Source: Microvirga sp. TS319 (GTDB lineage Bacteria; Pseudomonadota; Alphaproteobacteria; Rhizobiales; Beijerinckiaceae). From it: a DNA stretch of 64,000 bases. Below, piece by piece: positions 35,980-44,348 of this stretch (position 1 is its first letter; each line of letters starts with the position of its first letter). The translations under genes and the position numbers were made by a program. The notes below the pieces were generated by a model. The model had not been told where the DNA came from and searched no databases. It saw nothing but the letters and a program-made list of their open reading frames with translations. The stretch is taken from assembly GCF_041276405.1 (NCBI RefSeq), contig NZ_JBGGGT010000002.1, positions 2,145,001 to 2,209,000 on the forward strand, in the 5' to 3' direction.

Positions 35980-36090
35980 AGCATCGGGCCCAAAAGCGGA
36001 TTCCACTTTCGGGATCGATTCGATGCTCCTTCTTGGAAAGAGCGCATCGTTCTGGCGAAAAACCGGGGCCACTTTTCGCACGATGCGCTA
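35977..36090. repeat. Palindromic element, type-1 plus type-2, complete
   Basis: AAGCATCGGGCCCAAAAGCG to GATTCGATGCTC, then AGCGCATCGTTCTGG to CACGATGCGCTA. Here the triplet before AGCATCG is TAA rather than TAG, and it is again the stop codon of the upstream gene. Confidence 0.9.
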
Positions 36091-36193
36091 GCCCTTTGGC
36101 TGTAGGGGTTACCCTTCTTGTTGAGGTTCCGTTCAGGTCGCGGATGCAACTAACCTGCTGCTTTGTTCGTTGAGGGAAGGATCTCCTGACTCG

Positions 36194-36568
36194 ATGAACG
36201 CGTGCTTACGCGAGGGTGTTGCAATGAACGGAATGCAGAAGGTTCTCGTCGTGGACAACGGCGAGCGCGCTCCTGACAGCGCTCTTTCGGCGGAACTCGC
36301 GGGCATGGGTTATGCCAGCGTCACGACGCCGTTCGAGGCCGCTGACGACGTTCTCGCATTGATCCCGAGCCCCGCAGCCGTCGTGCTGCAGATGCCGCGA
36401 CATGCCAACTGGACCGAGCGGAAGCGGTTCCTCGAACTGGCGACGCGCCTGCGCAAGACTTTGGCCGCAAGCCATACCCCCGTGATCATCACGGGCGAGG
36501 CGAGCGGCGCGGCCACGATGCTTCAGAACGAGTTGAGCGCTCAGGTCGTGGCGGCGGCGGAGCTCTGA
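36194..36568 (+). CDS. Pseudo-receiver-like small protein
   Basis: A protein of about 124 residues with the secondary-structure pattern of a response-regulator receiver: beta-1 KVLVVDNGER, beta-3 region AAVVLQMPRHANWT, beta-4 TPVIITGEASG. The expected phospho-acceptor Asp after beta-3 is replaced (VVLQMP), and the double acidic pocket is reduced. It may be a phosphorylation-independent receiver. An ATG at 36224, preceded by GAGGGTG, is an alternative start. The next gene lies 3 bases on but on the opposite strand. Confidence 0.6.
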   Translation: MNACLREGVAMNGMQKVLVVDNGERAPDSALSAELAGMGYASVTTPFEAADDVLALIPSPAAVVLQMPRHANWTERKRFLELATRLRKTLAASHTPVIITGEASGAATMLQNELSAQVVAAAEL

Positions 36569-36571
36569 CGC

Positions 36572-37450
36572 CTATTTCTCCAGAAGCCCGAAGGCCTTTT
36601 CTTCCGTCTTGGCCTGATCGTCGGTGGTCGCGAAGCTCGCGGCCACGCGAGGGACATCGCGCCTGTCGAGCGACCGGTAGACGGCGATCGTGCTGCCAGG
36701 GCCCCCGCCCGTATGGCCGGCTACCTTCAGGCCTCGCGTCGTTTCGCCCGTCATCACTCCCAGGCCGTAGCCGGGTCGTCGCCATGGGCGGCCTTCGACC
36801 GGGCCGGGAAGTTCATAGGGCTCCAGCATGGCCCGTACCAACGCGGGCGGGAGAAGCATGCCGCTCATGAGGCGATGGAGCAGCATCGCCGCGTCCGGAA
36901 CGGTTCCGACCATCAGCCCATGATAGACCCAGGCCGGGTGGTAGCCCGACGCGCGTCCCATGCTCACGCCGGCAAGGTCCCCGGGCCGCGTCGCCAGTCT
37001 CGCGCCCTCGATGCCGAGCGGATGCAGGACGAGACGCTGCAGCGCCTGCCCGGCGCTTTCCCCCGTGAGCGCCTCGATGCTCTGCCGTACGAAGAGATAG
37101 CCGATATTGGAATAGTCCCAGCCCTCTCCCGGATCGTAGCGGAGCCGGTCCGCATCGGCGCGGGCGAGGAGATCCCGCACGGGCCAGGGCTCGTCGCCCC
37201 GCGCCACGGCCTCGTGATAGGCCGCAAGCCTGCCGTATTCGGCAAGCCCCGAACGGTGCTGCAGGAGGTGGCGCAGCGTATAGGGTCTGCCGGAGATCGG
37301 CGCGTCGAGGCTCGTGAGCCCGTCGCGCACGAGCACGAGAGCCGCCGCGGCGAGGATCGTCTTCGTGAAGCTCCACCAGGGGACGATCCGGTCGGCGTCC
37401 CGGCTGTCCGCCACGACGCCGTCTTCGATAACGGCCCAAGATTTAATCAT
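36572..37450 (-). CDS. Serine hydrolase, class C beta-lactamase family
   Basis: A 292-residue hydrolase of the beta-lactamase/transpeptidase fold. The nucleophile motif SxxK is in PWWSFTKTI and the YxN motif in GWDYSNIGYL; the late HTG motif is in KVAGHTGGGPG. There is no signal peptide, so it is probably cytoplasmic and more likely an esterase or D-aminopeptidase-like enzyme than an antibiotic resistance factor. It follows mfd on the same strand after 23 bases. Confidence 0.87.
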   Translation of the reverse strand: MIKSWAVIEDGVVADSRDADRIVPWWSFTKTILAAAALVLVRDGLTSLDAPISGRPYTLRHLLQHRSGLAEYGRLAAYHEAVARGDEPWPVRDLLARADADRLRYDPGEGWDYSNIGYLFVRQSIEALTGESAGQALQRLVLHPLGIEGARLATRPGDLAGVSMGRASGYHPAWVYHGLMVGTVPDAAMLLHRLMSGMLLPPALVRAMLEPYELPGPVEGRPWRRPGYGLGVMTGETTRGLKVAGHTGGGPGSTIAVYRSLDRRDVPRVAASFATTDDQAKTEEKAFGLLEK

Positions 37451-37473
37451 GGAATCGGGCCTCGATCATGGGA

Positions 37474-40400
37474 TCAGGCCGCCTTCTTCTCGGCGATCCG
37501 CACCAGATCGCGCAGGATGTGGGTAGACGCCTTGATACGCTCGTCCGGCGTCTCGACATCGCGCACGAACACGATCTTCATGTCCGGGCGGACCTTCGCG
37601 AAGGAGGCCTGCTCGGTCACGTAGGAGATGAGGCCCGCCGGGTTGGCGAAGGAATTATCGCGGAACGAGATGATGATGCCCTTCGGGCCGCCGTCCACCT
37701 TCTCCACGTTGGCGCGGCGGCAGAGCACCTTGATCGCCATGATCTTGAGGAGCTGGTCCACTTCGGACGGAACCGGGCCGAAGCGGTCGACGAGTTCGGC
37801 CCTGAAACCGTCGATCTCGCCATCCGTCTCGAAGGTGGAGAGCCGGCGGTAGAGCCCGAGGCGCAACTGGAGGTCGGCGATGTAGCTCTCCGGAATCATC
37901 ACCGGCGCGCCGACCGCGATGGTGGGCGACCATTGATCCTCCGCGGGCTCCTCGATGCCCGCCTTCAGCTGCGCGACCGCTTCCTCCAGCATCTGCTGAT
38001 AGAGCTCGTAGCCCACTTCCTTGATGTGGCCGGACTGCTCCTCGCCGAGCAGGTTGCCCGCGCCGCGGATGTCGAGATCGTGCGATGCGAGCTGGAAGCC
38101 GGCGCCCAGGGTATCGAGGGTCTGGAGCACCTTGAGACGCCGCTCGGCCTGCGTGGTCAGGGTCTTGTTGGCGGGCACCGAGAACAGGGCGTAGGCACGG
38201 GTCTTGGACCGTCCCACGCGTCCGCGAAGCTGGTAGAGCTGCGACAGGCCGAACATGTCGGCGCGATGCACGATCAGCGTGTTGGCGGTGGGAATGTCGA
38301 GGCCCGATTCCACGATGGTTGTGGAGAGTAGGATGTCGTACCGGCCCTCGTAGAAGGCCGTCATGACGTCTTCGAGCTGACCGGCCGCCATCTGGCCGTG
38401 GGCCACGGCGACCTTCGCCTCCGGGACCTCCCGGTCGAGGAACGTCTTTACCTCTCCGAGATCGTCGAGGCGCGGCACCACGTAGAAGGCCTGCCCGCCC
38501 CTGTAGCGCTCCCGCAGGAGGGCTTCGCGGATGAGAAGCGGATCGAACGGCGTGATGAAGGTGCGCACGGCCAGTCGGTCCACCGGCGGCGTGGTGATGA
38601 GCGAGAGTTCGCGCACGCCCGTCAGGGCGAGCTGCAGGGTGCGCGGGATCGGCGTCGCCGAGAGCGTCAGCACGTGGACCTCGGCCCGCAGTTCCTTCAG
38701 GCGCTCCTTGTGGGTCACGCCGAAATGTTGCTCCTCGTCGATGATGATGAGGCCGAGATCCTTGAACTTGATGGACTTGCCCAGAACCGCATGGGTGCCG
38801 ACCACGATGTCGATGGAGCCGTCCGTCAGCCCTTCCTTGGTCTTCTTCAGCTCCCCTGACGGCACGAAGCGGGAGGCCTGCGCGATGTTGAGCGGCAGCC
38901 CGCGGAAACGGTCGCAGAAGGTCTTGTAGTGCTGGCGCGCCAGCAGCGTCGTAGGCACGACGACCGCCACCTGCTTGCCGCTCATGGCGGCCACGAAGGC
39001 GGCGCGAAGCGCCACTTCCGTCTTGCCGAAGCCCACGTCGCCGCAGACGAGGCGGTCCATGGGGCGGCCTGAGGCCATGTCGTCCAGCACCGCCTCGATG
39101 GCGTTGAGCTGGTCCTCGGTCTCCTCGTAGGGGAAGCGCGCGGCGAACTCGTCGTAGAGGCCTTCCGGCGGCACCATGCGCGGAGCGTCCTTCAGGATGC
39201 GGGCCGCGGCGATCTTCATGAGCGCCCCGGCCATCTCCCGGATGCGCTGCTTCATGCGGGCCTTGCGGGCCTGCCAGGCCCCGCCGCCGAGCTTGTCGAG
39301 CTGGACCTCCGTCTCCTCGGACCCGTAGCGGGTCAGAAGCTCGATGTTCTCCACCGGCAGGAACAGCCGGTCGCCGCCCGCGTAATGCAACTCCAGGCAA
39401 TCGTGGGGCGCGCCCGCCGCCTCGATGGTCTTGAGCCCCTCGAAGCGGCCGATACCGTGATCCACGTGCACCACGAGGTCGCCGGGCGTGAGCGCGGCCA
39501 CCTCCGTGAGGAAGTCCTGCGGACGTCGGGACTTGCGTTTCTGGCGCACGAGGCGGTCGCCCAGGATGTCCTGCTCGCTGATGACCGTGAGCTCGCCCGT
39601 CTCGAACCCGTGCTCCAGGGGCCAGATGCCGACCGGGATCTCGTTGCGCGGATAGGCCATCGCGTCCGAGAACCGGCCGATCGGCTTCGTCTGCCTCAGG
39701 TCGTGATCCTGCAGCACGTGGCACAGGCGCTCGCGGGAGCCGTCCGACCATGCGCCGAGGATGACGCGCCGTCCTTGAGCCTGCTGGTCGCGGATGTGGC
39801 GGATCACGGCCTCGAACACGTTGGCGTTCTCGTCCGCCCGCTCGGCGATGAAGTTCCGGCCCTGGCGTGCGCCGCAATCCACGACGATGCGGGGCGCTCC
39901 GGATTCCGGCATGGCGAAGGGCGTCAGGCGGGCGAGCGGGAGCGCGTTCGTGCGCTCCGACCATTCCTCGGGCCTGACATAGAGCTGGTCCGGGGGCAGC
40001 GGACGATAGGGCGCGACGCCCGGCTGGTTCTGCCCCACGGTGTCACGCCGCGCTTCGTAATAATCCTTCACCTGCGACAGGCGCTCGCCCGCGGCGTCGT
40101 CGGCCAGGGCGTCGAACACCACCGGGATGCCGGGGACGTAATCGAGCAGGGTGTCGAGATGGTCATGGAAGAGCGGGAGCCAGTGCTCAAGGCCGGGATA
40201 GCGCCGCCCCTCGCTGATCGCCTCGTAGAGCCGGTCGTCGCGGGTGGGCGCGCCGAAGGCGGCCACATAGGCTTGGCGGAAGCGCTTGATGCTCTCCGTG
40301 GTGAGCTGCACCTCGCTCATGGGCACGAGGTCGAGGGAGCGCAGGGTGCCGACGGTGCGCTGGCTTTCCGGATCGAAGGAGCGGATCGATTCCAGCGCGT

Positions 40401-40998
40401 CGCCGAAGAAGTCGAGCCGCACCGGATTCGGAAGGCCCGCCGGGTAGAGGTCGATGATGCCGCCGCGCACGGCGTATTCGCCCGTGTCGCGGACCGTGCC
40501 GGTGCGCATGAAGCCGTTGGTCTCGAGCCAGTTCACGAGCAGGGTCGTGTCCACCACGTTGCCGGGCGCCGCCGAGAAGGTTTCCTTCGCGATGCGGGCT
40601 CTGGGCGGGACGCGCTGCACGAGGGCGTTCACCGTGGTCGACAGGATGCGCGGCTTGTCCTCGGAGGTCTTGGAACGGGCGAGGCGCGCCAGGGTCGTCA
40701 TGCGCTGGGCCGTGATCGCCGCGTTGGGCGAGACCCGGTCGTAGGGCTGGCAATCCCAGGCCGGGAAGGTGAGGATCTCGATCTCCGGCGCGATGAAGCC
40801 GAGGCTGTTGGCGAAGTTCTGCTGCCGCTGCCCGTCGCGGGCCACATGGACGAGGACGGCCGGTCCCTCCACGATCCCCGACAGGCCCCGCGCCAGATCC
40901 GCCACCGCGAGCGCGTCGAATCCGTCCGGAACGCTGGACAGGGTCAGGCCGTGGCCCTTCTTCAGGGCGTCGAGGGCGCGGGCGAGTGCAGACTTCAT
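37474..40998 (-). CDS. mfd: Transcription-repair coupling factor
   Basis: A 1174-residue translocase that removes RNA polymerase stalled at DNA damage and recruits UvrA. The N-terminal UvrB-like region is present (about 1-340), the RNA-polymerase-interacting domain contains GDLVVHVDHGIGRFEGL, and the helicase core has Walker A GDVGFGKTEVALRAAF, LIIIDEEQHFG, and motif VI region QLRGRVGRS. The C-terminal D7 domain is intact. Length is normal. It is divergently oriented to recG, with sdhE between. Confidence 0.96.
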   Translation of the reverse strand: MKSALARALDALKKGHGLTLSSVPDGFDALAVADLARGLSGIVEGPAVLVHVARDGQRQQNFANSLGFIAPEIEILTFPAWDCQPYDRVSPNAAITAQRMTTLARLARSKTSEDKPRILSTTVNALVQRVPPRARIAKETFSAAPGNVVDTTLLVNWLETNGFMRTGTVRDTGEYAVRGGIIDLYPAGLPNPVRLDFFGDALESIRSFDPESQRTVGTLRSLDLVPMSEVQLTTESIKRFRQAYVAAFGAPTRDDRLYEAISEGRRYPGLEHWLPLFHDHLDTLLDYVPGIPVVFDALADDAAGERLSQVKDYYEARRDTVGQNQPGVAPYRPLPPDQLYVRPEEWSERTNALPLARLTPFAMPESGAPRIVVDCGARQGRNFIAERADENANVFEAVIRHIRDQQAQGRRVILGAWSDGSRERLCHVLQDHDLRQTKPIGRFSDAMAYPRNEIPVGIWPLEHGFETGELTVISEQDILGDRLVRQKRKSRRPQDFLTEVAALTPGDLVVHVDHGIGRFEGLKTIEAAGAPHDCLELHYAGGDRLFLPVENIELLTRYGSEETEVQLDKLGGGAWQARKARMKQRIREMAGALMKIAAARILKDAPRMVPPEGLYDEFAARFPYEETEDQLNAIEAVLDDMASGRPMDRLVCGDVGFGKTEVALRAAFVAAMSGKQVAVVVPTTLLARQHYKTFCDRFRGLPLNIAQASRFVPSGELKKTKEGLTDGSIDIVVGTHAVLGKSIKFKDLGLIIIDEEQHFGVTHKERLKELRAEVHVLTLSATPIPRTLQLALTGVRELSLITTPPVDRLAVRTFITPFDPLLIREALLRERYRGGQAFYVVPRLDDLGEVKTFLDREVPEAKVAVAHGQMAAGQLEDVMTAFYEGRYDILLSTTIVESGLDIPTANTLIVHRADMFGLSQLYQLRGRVGRSKTRAYALFSVPANKTLTTQAERRLKVLQTLDTLGAGFQLASHDLDIRGAGNLLGEEQSGHIKEVGYELYQQMLEEAVAQLKAGIEEPAEDQWSPTIAVGAPVMIPESYIADLQLRLGLYRRLSTFETDGEIDGFRAELVDRFGPVPSEVDQLLKIMAIKVLCRRANVEKVDGGPKGIIISFRDNSFANPAGLISYVTEQASFAKVRPDMKIVFVRDVETPDERIKASTHILRDLVRIAEKKAA

Positions 40999-41077
40999 GA
41001 TGGCGCGTATCGGGTCAATGGCAGGAGAACGCGGGCCCCAGGGCCCGATTCTTCGGCTACGGGATGGAAACGGAACG

Positions 41078-41374
41078 TCAGTTATGAATCGGCGAGGTAT
41101 GGGTATGAAAGGCCTTCAACCGCCGGAACAGGGGCGTGTCGTAGTTCGAAGGGGTTTCGATCTCGCCCGTGATCCAGCCGAGCAGATCCCGGTCGGTCAC
41201 CTCGATCAGCCGCTCGAATTCGGCCAGATCCTCCTCGGAGAGCTCGCCGATCTGGGCATCCGCGAAGCGTCCCATGATCAGGTCCATCTCGCGCATGCCC
41301 CGGTGCCAGGCCCGGAAAAGGATCTTCCTGCGGCGAACGTCGAGGTCGGCGCTGCTGCGTGTCGTCCCGCTCAT
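41078..41374 (-). CDS. sdhE: FAD assembly factor SdhE (succinate dehydrogenase assembly factor 2)
   Basis: A 98-residue protein that promotes covalent flavinylation of SdhA. RRKILFRAWHRGMREMDLIM carries the conserved RGxxE-type motif that contacts the flavoprotein. The mfd-sdhE-recG neighbourhood is common in Rhizobiales. Confidence 0.92.
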   Translation of the reverse strand: MSGTTRSSADLDVRRRKILFRAWHRGMREMDLIMGRFADAQIGELSEEDLAEFERLIEVTDRDLLGWITGEIETPSNYDTPLFRRLKAFHTHTSPIHN

Positions 41375-41463
41375 GAAAATGCTCCGGTCAGAGAAAAGAT
41401 AACGTCGCTTCGCGGCGGCTTGGCCGCTATATAACCATCTCCCTTCGACTTGACACCCGTTTG

Positions 41464-43581
41464 ATGTCCTTGCGCCCGTCCATTCTCGATCCCCTGTTTG
41501 CCCCGGCGGCCTCCCTGCCCGGCGTCGGGCCGAAGATCGCCCCCCTGCTGGACCGCCTCCTCGGCGAGCCCGGCCGGCCTGCGCGGGCGGCCGACCTCCT
41601 GTTCCACGTGCCGAGCAGCGGCATCTCGCGGGAAATGAAAGGCTCCATCGCCGACGCGCCGGTCGGCGAGCCCGTCACCCTCTCGGTCACCGTGGTGACG
41701 CACCGCCCGCCCCCACCCGGACGCCGGGCCCCCTATCGGATCCTCGTGGAGGACGAGACCGGGGACGTCTCGCTCGTCTTCTTCAACGGCCAGAAGGCGC
41801 GGCTGGAAAAGCTCCTGCCGGTCGGCGAACGCCGTTACGTCTCCGGCAAGATCGAGCTATGGGACGGCCGCCGCCAGATGGTCCACCCGGACCGGATCCT
41901 CGACGACCGGGGAATCGAGAACCTGCCCGCCGTGGAGGCGGTCTACGGCCTCACGGAGGGACTTTCCTCGCGCATGGTCGGCAAGTTCATCGGGGCCGCC
42001 CTCGAGCGGGTGCCGAGCCTGCCCGAATGGCAGGATGCCGCCTGGCTCGGCCGGAACGCCCTGCCCGATTTCAGGACCGCCCTCTTCACCCTGCACAGGC
42101 CGGACAACGCGTCGCAGCTCTCCGAGGAAGCGCTCGCAAAATCGGCGCCCCGCCGCCGTCTCGCCTATGACGAGCTGCTCGCTTCCCAGCTCGCCCTCGC
42201 GCTCGTCCGCAGCCGCATGCGACGGCTGCCCGGCCGGGTGAACGCGGGCGACGGGCATCTCGTCGAGAAGCTCAAGAATGCCCTGCCCTTCGGCCTCACG
42301 GGCTCCCAGGCCCAGGCCATCGAGGATATCCGGCGCGATCTTGTCTCCGACAAGAAGATGCTCCGCCTCCTCCAGGGCGACGTGGGCTCGGGCAAGACCG
42401 TCGTCGGCCTGCTCACCATGGCGAGCGCCATCGAGGCGGGCCGGCAGGCGGCCATGATGGCCCCCACCGAAATCCTGGCCCGGCAGCATTACGAGCGCCT
42501 CGCCCCCATGGCCGAAGAGGCCGGGCTGACGATCGCCCTCCTGACCGGCCGCGAGAAGGGCGCCGCCCGCAAGGCGGTGCTCGCGGGCCTTGCTGACGGC
42601 AGCATCCAGATCGCGGTCGGCACGCATGCCCTGTTCCAGGAGGGCGTCGCCTTCCAGGATCTCGGCGTCGCCGTGGTGGACGAGCAGCACCGCTTCGGCG
42701 TCCACCAGCGCCTGGCGCTCGGCTCGAAGGGCGAGGCGGTCGACATTCTCGTCATGACCGCGACCCCGATCCCGCGCACGCTGGCGCTCACCTATTTCGG
42801 CGACATGGACGTGTCGGTCCTGAGCGAGAAGCCCGCGGGCCGCAAGCCCATCGCCACGAAGCTCATCGCCATCGACCGGCTCGACGAGATCGTCGGCGCC
42901 ATCGGACGGGCCATCGCCAACGGCGATCAGGTCTACTGGGTCTGCCCCCTCGTCGGCGAATCCGAGACGATCGACCTCGCCGCCGCCGAGGAGCGCTACG
43001 AGACCTTGAGGAGCTTTTTCGGGGATGCTGTCGGCCTCGTTCACGGCAAGCTCGCCGGCAAGGACAAGGACGCCGCCATGGAGCGGTTCTCCCGCGGCGA
43101 CACCAAGATCCTGGTCTCCACGACCGTCATCGAGGTCGGCGTCGACGTTCCCAACGCCACCATCATGGTGATCGAGCACGCGGAGCGCTTCGGCCTCGCC
43201 CAGCTTCATCAGCTGCGCGGCCGCATCGGGCGCGGCTCCAAATCCTCGACCTGCCTCCTGGTCTACAAGGGACCCCTCGGGCAGATCGCCCAGGCCCGCC
43301 TGGAAATGATGCGCCAGACGGAAGACGGGTTCCGCATCGCCGAGGAGGACCTGCGCCTGCGCGGCGAGGGCGAGGTGCTCGGCACCCGCCAGTCCGGCAC
43401 GCCGGGTTTCAAGCTCGCCCGCCTGGAGACGGACGGCGATCTCCTCGCCGCCGCGCGGGACGATGCGCGCCTCATCGTCGACAGGGACCCGGATCTCGTG
43501 AGCGAGCGCGGCCAAGCCCTGCGGACCATGCTCTATCTGTTCGAACGGGATTCCGCGATCAAGCTGCTGCGGGCGGGCTAG
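41464..43581 (+). CDS. recG: ATP-dependent DNA helicase RecG
   Basis: A 705-residue fork-reversal helicase. The wedge/OB domain spans about 60-150. The helicase core has QGDVGSGKTVVGLL (Walker A), VVDEQHRFGVHQR (DEQH) and QLRGRIGRGSKSST (motif VI). Length is standard. ATG 41464 is used; a TTG lies one codon earlier. The TAG stop is the first triplet of a palindromic element. Confidence 0.95.
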   Translation: MSLRPSILDPLFAPAASLPGVGPKIAPLLDRLLGEPGRPARAADLLFHVPSSGISREMKGSIADAPVGEPVTLSVTVVTHRPPPPGRRAPYRILVEDETGDVSLVFFNGQKARLEKLLPVGERRYVSGKIELWDGRRQMVHPDRILDDRGIENLPAVEAVYGLTEGLSSRMVGKFIGAALERVPSLPEWQDAAWLGRNALPDFRTALFTLHRPDNASQLSEEALAKSAPRRRLAYDELLASQLALALVRSRMRRLPGRVNAGDGHLVEKLKNALPFGLTGSQAQAIEDIRRDLVSDKKMLRLLQGDVGSGKTVVGLLTMASAIEAGRQAAMMAPTEILARQHYERLAPMAEEAGLTIALLTGREKGAARKAVLAGLADGSIQIAVGTHALFQEGVAFQDLGVAVVDEQHRFGVHQRLALGSKGEAVDILVMTATPIPRTLALTYFGDMDVSVLSEKPAGRKPIATKLIAIDRLDEIVGAIGRAIANGDQVYWVCPLVGESETIDLAAAEERYETLRSFFGDAVGLVHGKLAGKDKDAAMERFSRGDTKILVSTTVIEVGVDVPNATIMVIEHAERFGLAQLHQLRGRIGRGSKSSTCLLVYKGPLGQIAQARLEMMRQTEDGFRIAEEDLRLRGEGEVLGTRQSGTPGFKLARLETDGDLLAAARDDARLIVDRDPDLVSERGQALRTMLYLFERDSAIKLLRAG

Positions 43582-43715
43582 AGCATCGGACGTGAAAAGT
43601 GGATTCCACTTTTGGGATTCCCTCCGATGCTCCCTTCATCGATGAGCGCATCGTCTGAGCGAACAACCGGAGCCACTTTTCGCTAGCGCGGCCCGCCGGG
43701 TCGCACGATGCGCTA
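43579..43715. repeat. Palindromic element between convergent recG and GNAT genes
   Basis: TAGAGCATCGGACG to CCCTCCGATGCTC, then AGCGCATCGTCT to CACGATGCGCTA, with the nested hairpin GCGCGGCCCGCCGGGTCGCA inside. The left TAG stops recG, and the right CTA is the minus-strand stop of the acetyltransferase gene. Confidence 0.93.
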
Positions 43716-44348
43716 ATCGAGCCGCAATGCCATGACGCATCGCCGGGCGGGATCGTGGCCCGCCTCGGCCTCGGCCCGAAGCTTAGCAGCGTGCCCCGGC
43801 CAGGTTTCGCCGGGCTCGATCTCCACGAATCCGAGACTGGCGTAAAAGGGCCCGTTCCACGCAAGGTCGCGATAGGTCGTCAGCGTCACGGTCGAAAAGC
43901 CCGACCGCTTCGCATGAGCAACGGCCGCGCCGATCAGCCGCGCACCGAGGCCCCGGCGCTGATGCGACTGCGCGACGGACACCTCGGCGATGTAGAAATG
44001 CCCGTCCATCTCATGGGCCGCCAGGAAGCCGACGGGTTCGTCCCGCTGGAGCATCGGACCCAAAAGTGGAATCCACTTTTGGGATTGAATCCGATGCTCC
44101 CTTCTGAGACTAGCGCATCGTTCCAGCGGAAAACCGGATCCACTTTTCCGCACGGTGCGCTCGGCGGCGATCCACAGCGTCGCGTTCCGGCACAGGTCGG
44201 CCAGAACCGCGGGGTCCATCGTGTCGCCGTCCGCGAGCCAATCCAGCCCGGCGCTCCGGAAAACGGATGCCGCGGAGCGTTCGACGGGGCCGAGCCTCTG
44301 TAGGTCCGACGCGCGGGCCTGCCGGATCGACACGGAGGAATGGCTCAC
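43713..44348 (-). CDS. GNAT N-acetyltransferase with an in-frame repeat insertion
   Basis: A 211-residue acetyl-CoA-dependent acyltransferase. Acetyl-CoA motif A is VSVAQSHQRRGLGARLIGAA, and the late motif is GPFYASLGFVE. Residues 64-101 are encoded by a complete palindromic element lying in frame. Without them the sequence would run LWIAAE-RDEPVGFLAAHE, an uninterrupted GNAT strand order of about 173 residues, the normal family length. The insert falls at a loop between beta-strands 2 and 3, so the enzyme could remain active. The GTG start overlaps the glmS stop. The substrate is unknown. Confidence 0.9.
   Translation of the reverse strand: MSHSSVSIRQARASDLQRLGPVERSAASVFRSAGLDWLADGDTMDPAVLADLCRNATLWIAAERTVRKSGSGFPLERCASLRREHRIQSQKWIPLLGPMLQRDEPVGFLAAHEMDGHFYIAEVSVAQSHQRRGLGARLIGAAVAHAKRSGFSTVTLTTYRDLAWNGPFYASLGFVEIEPGETWPGHAAKLRAEAEAGHDPARRCVMALRLD
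44046..44161. repeat. Palindromic element inserted in frame inside a GNAT gene
   Basis: The same type-1 plus type-2 architecture as intergenic copies: GGAGCATCGGACCC to AATCCGATGCTC, then AGCGCATCGTTC to CACGGTGCGCT. It adds exactly 38 codons to the minus-strand gene and contains no stop in that frame. Confidence 0.95.

Noticed and set aside
34087..36081. 664-codon minus-strand frame opposite the YejA-like gene
   Set aside because: It begins inside a palindromic element and covers a real signal-peptide-bearing gene in antisense.
36572..37450. Beta-lactamase-fold protein as an antibiotic resistance gene
   Set aside because: It lacks a signal peptide and the motifs that separate true class C lactamases from esterases.
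39385..41172. 595-codon plus-strand frame opposite mfd
   Set aside because: It is antisense to the helicase gene, and its amino-acid composition is typical of a shadow frame.
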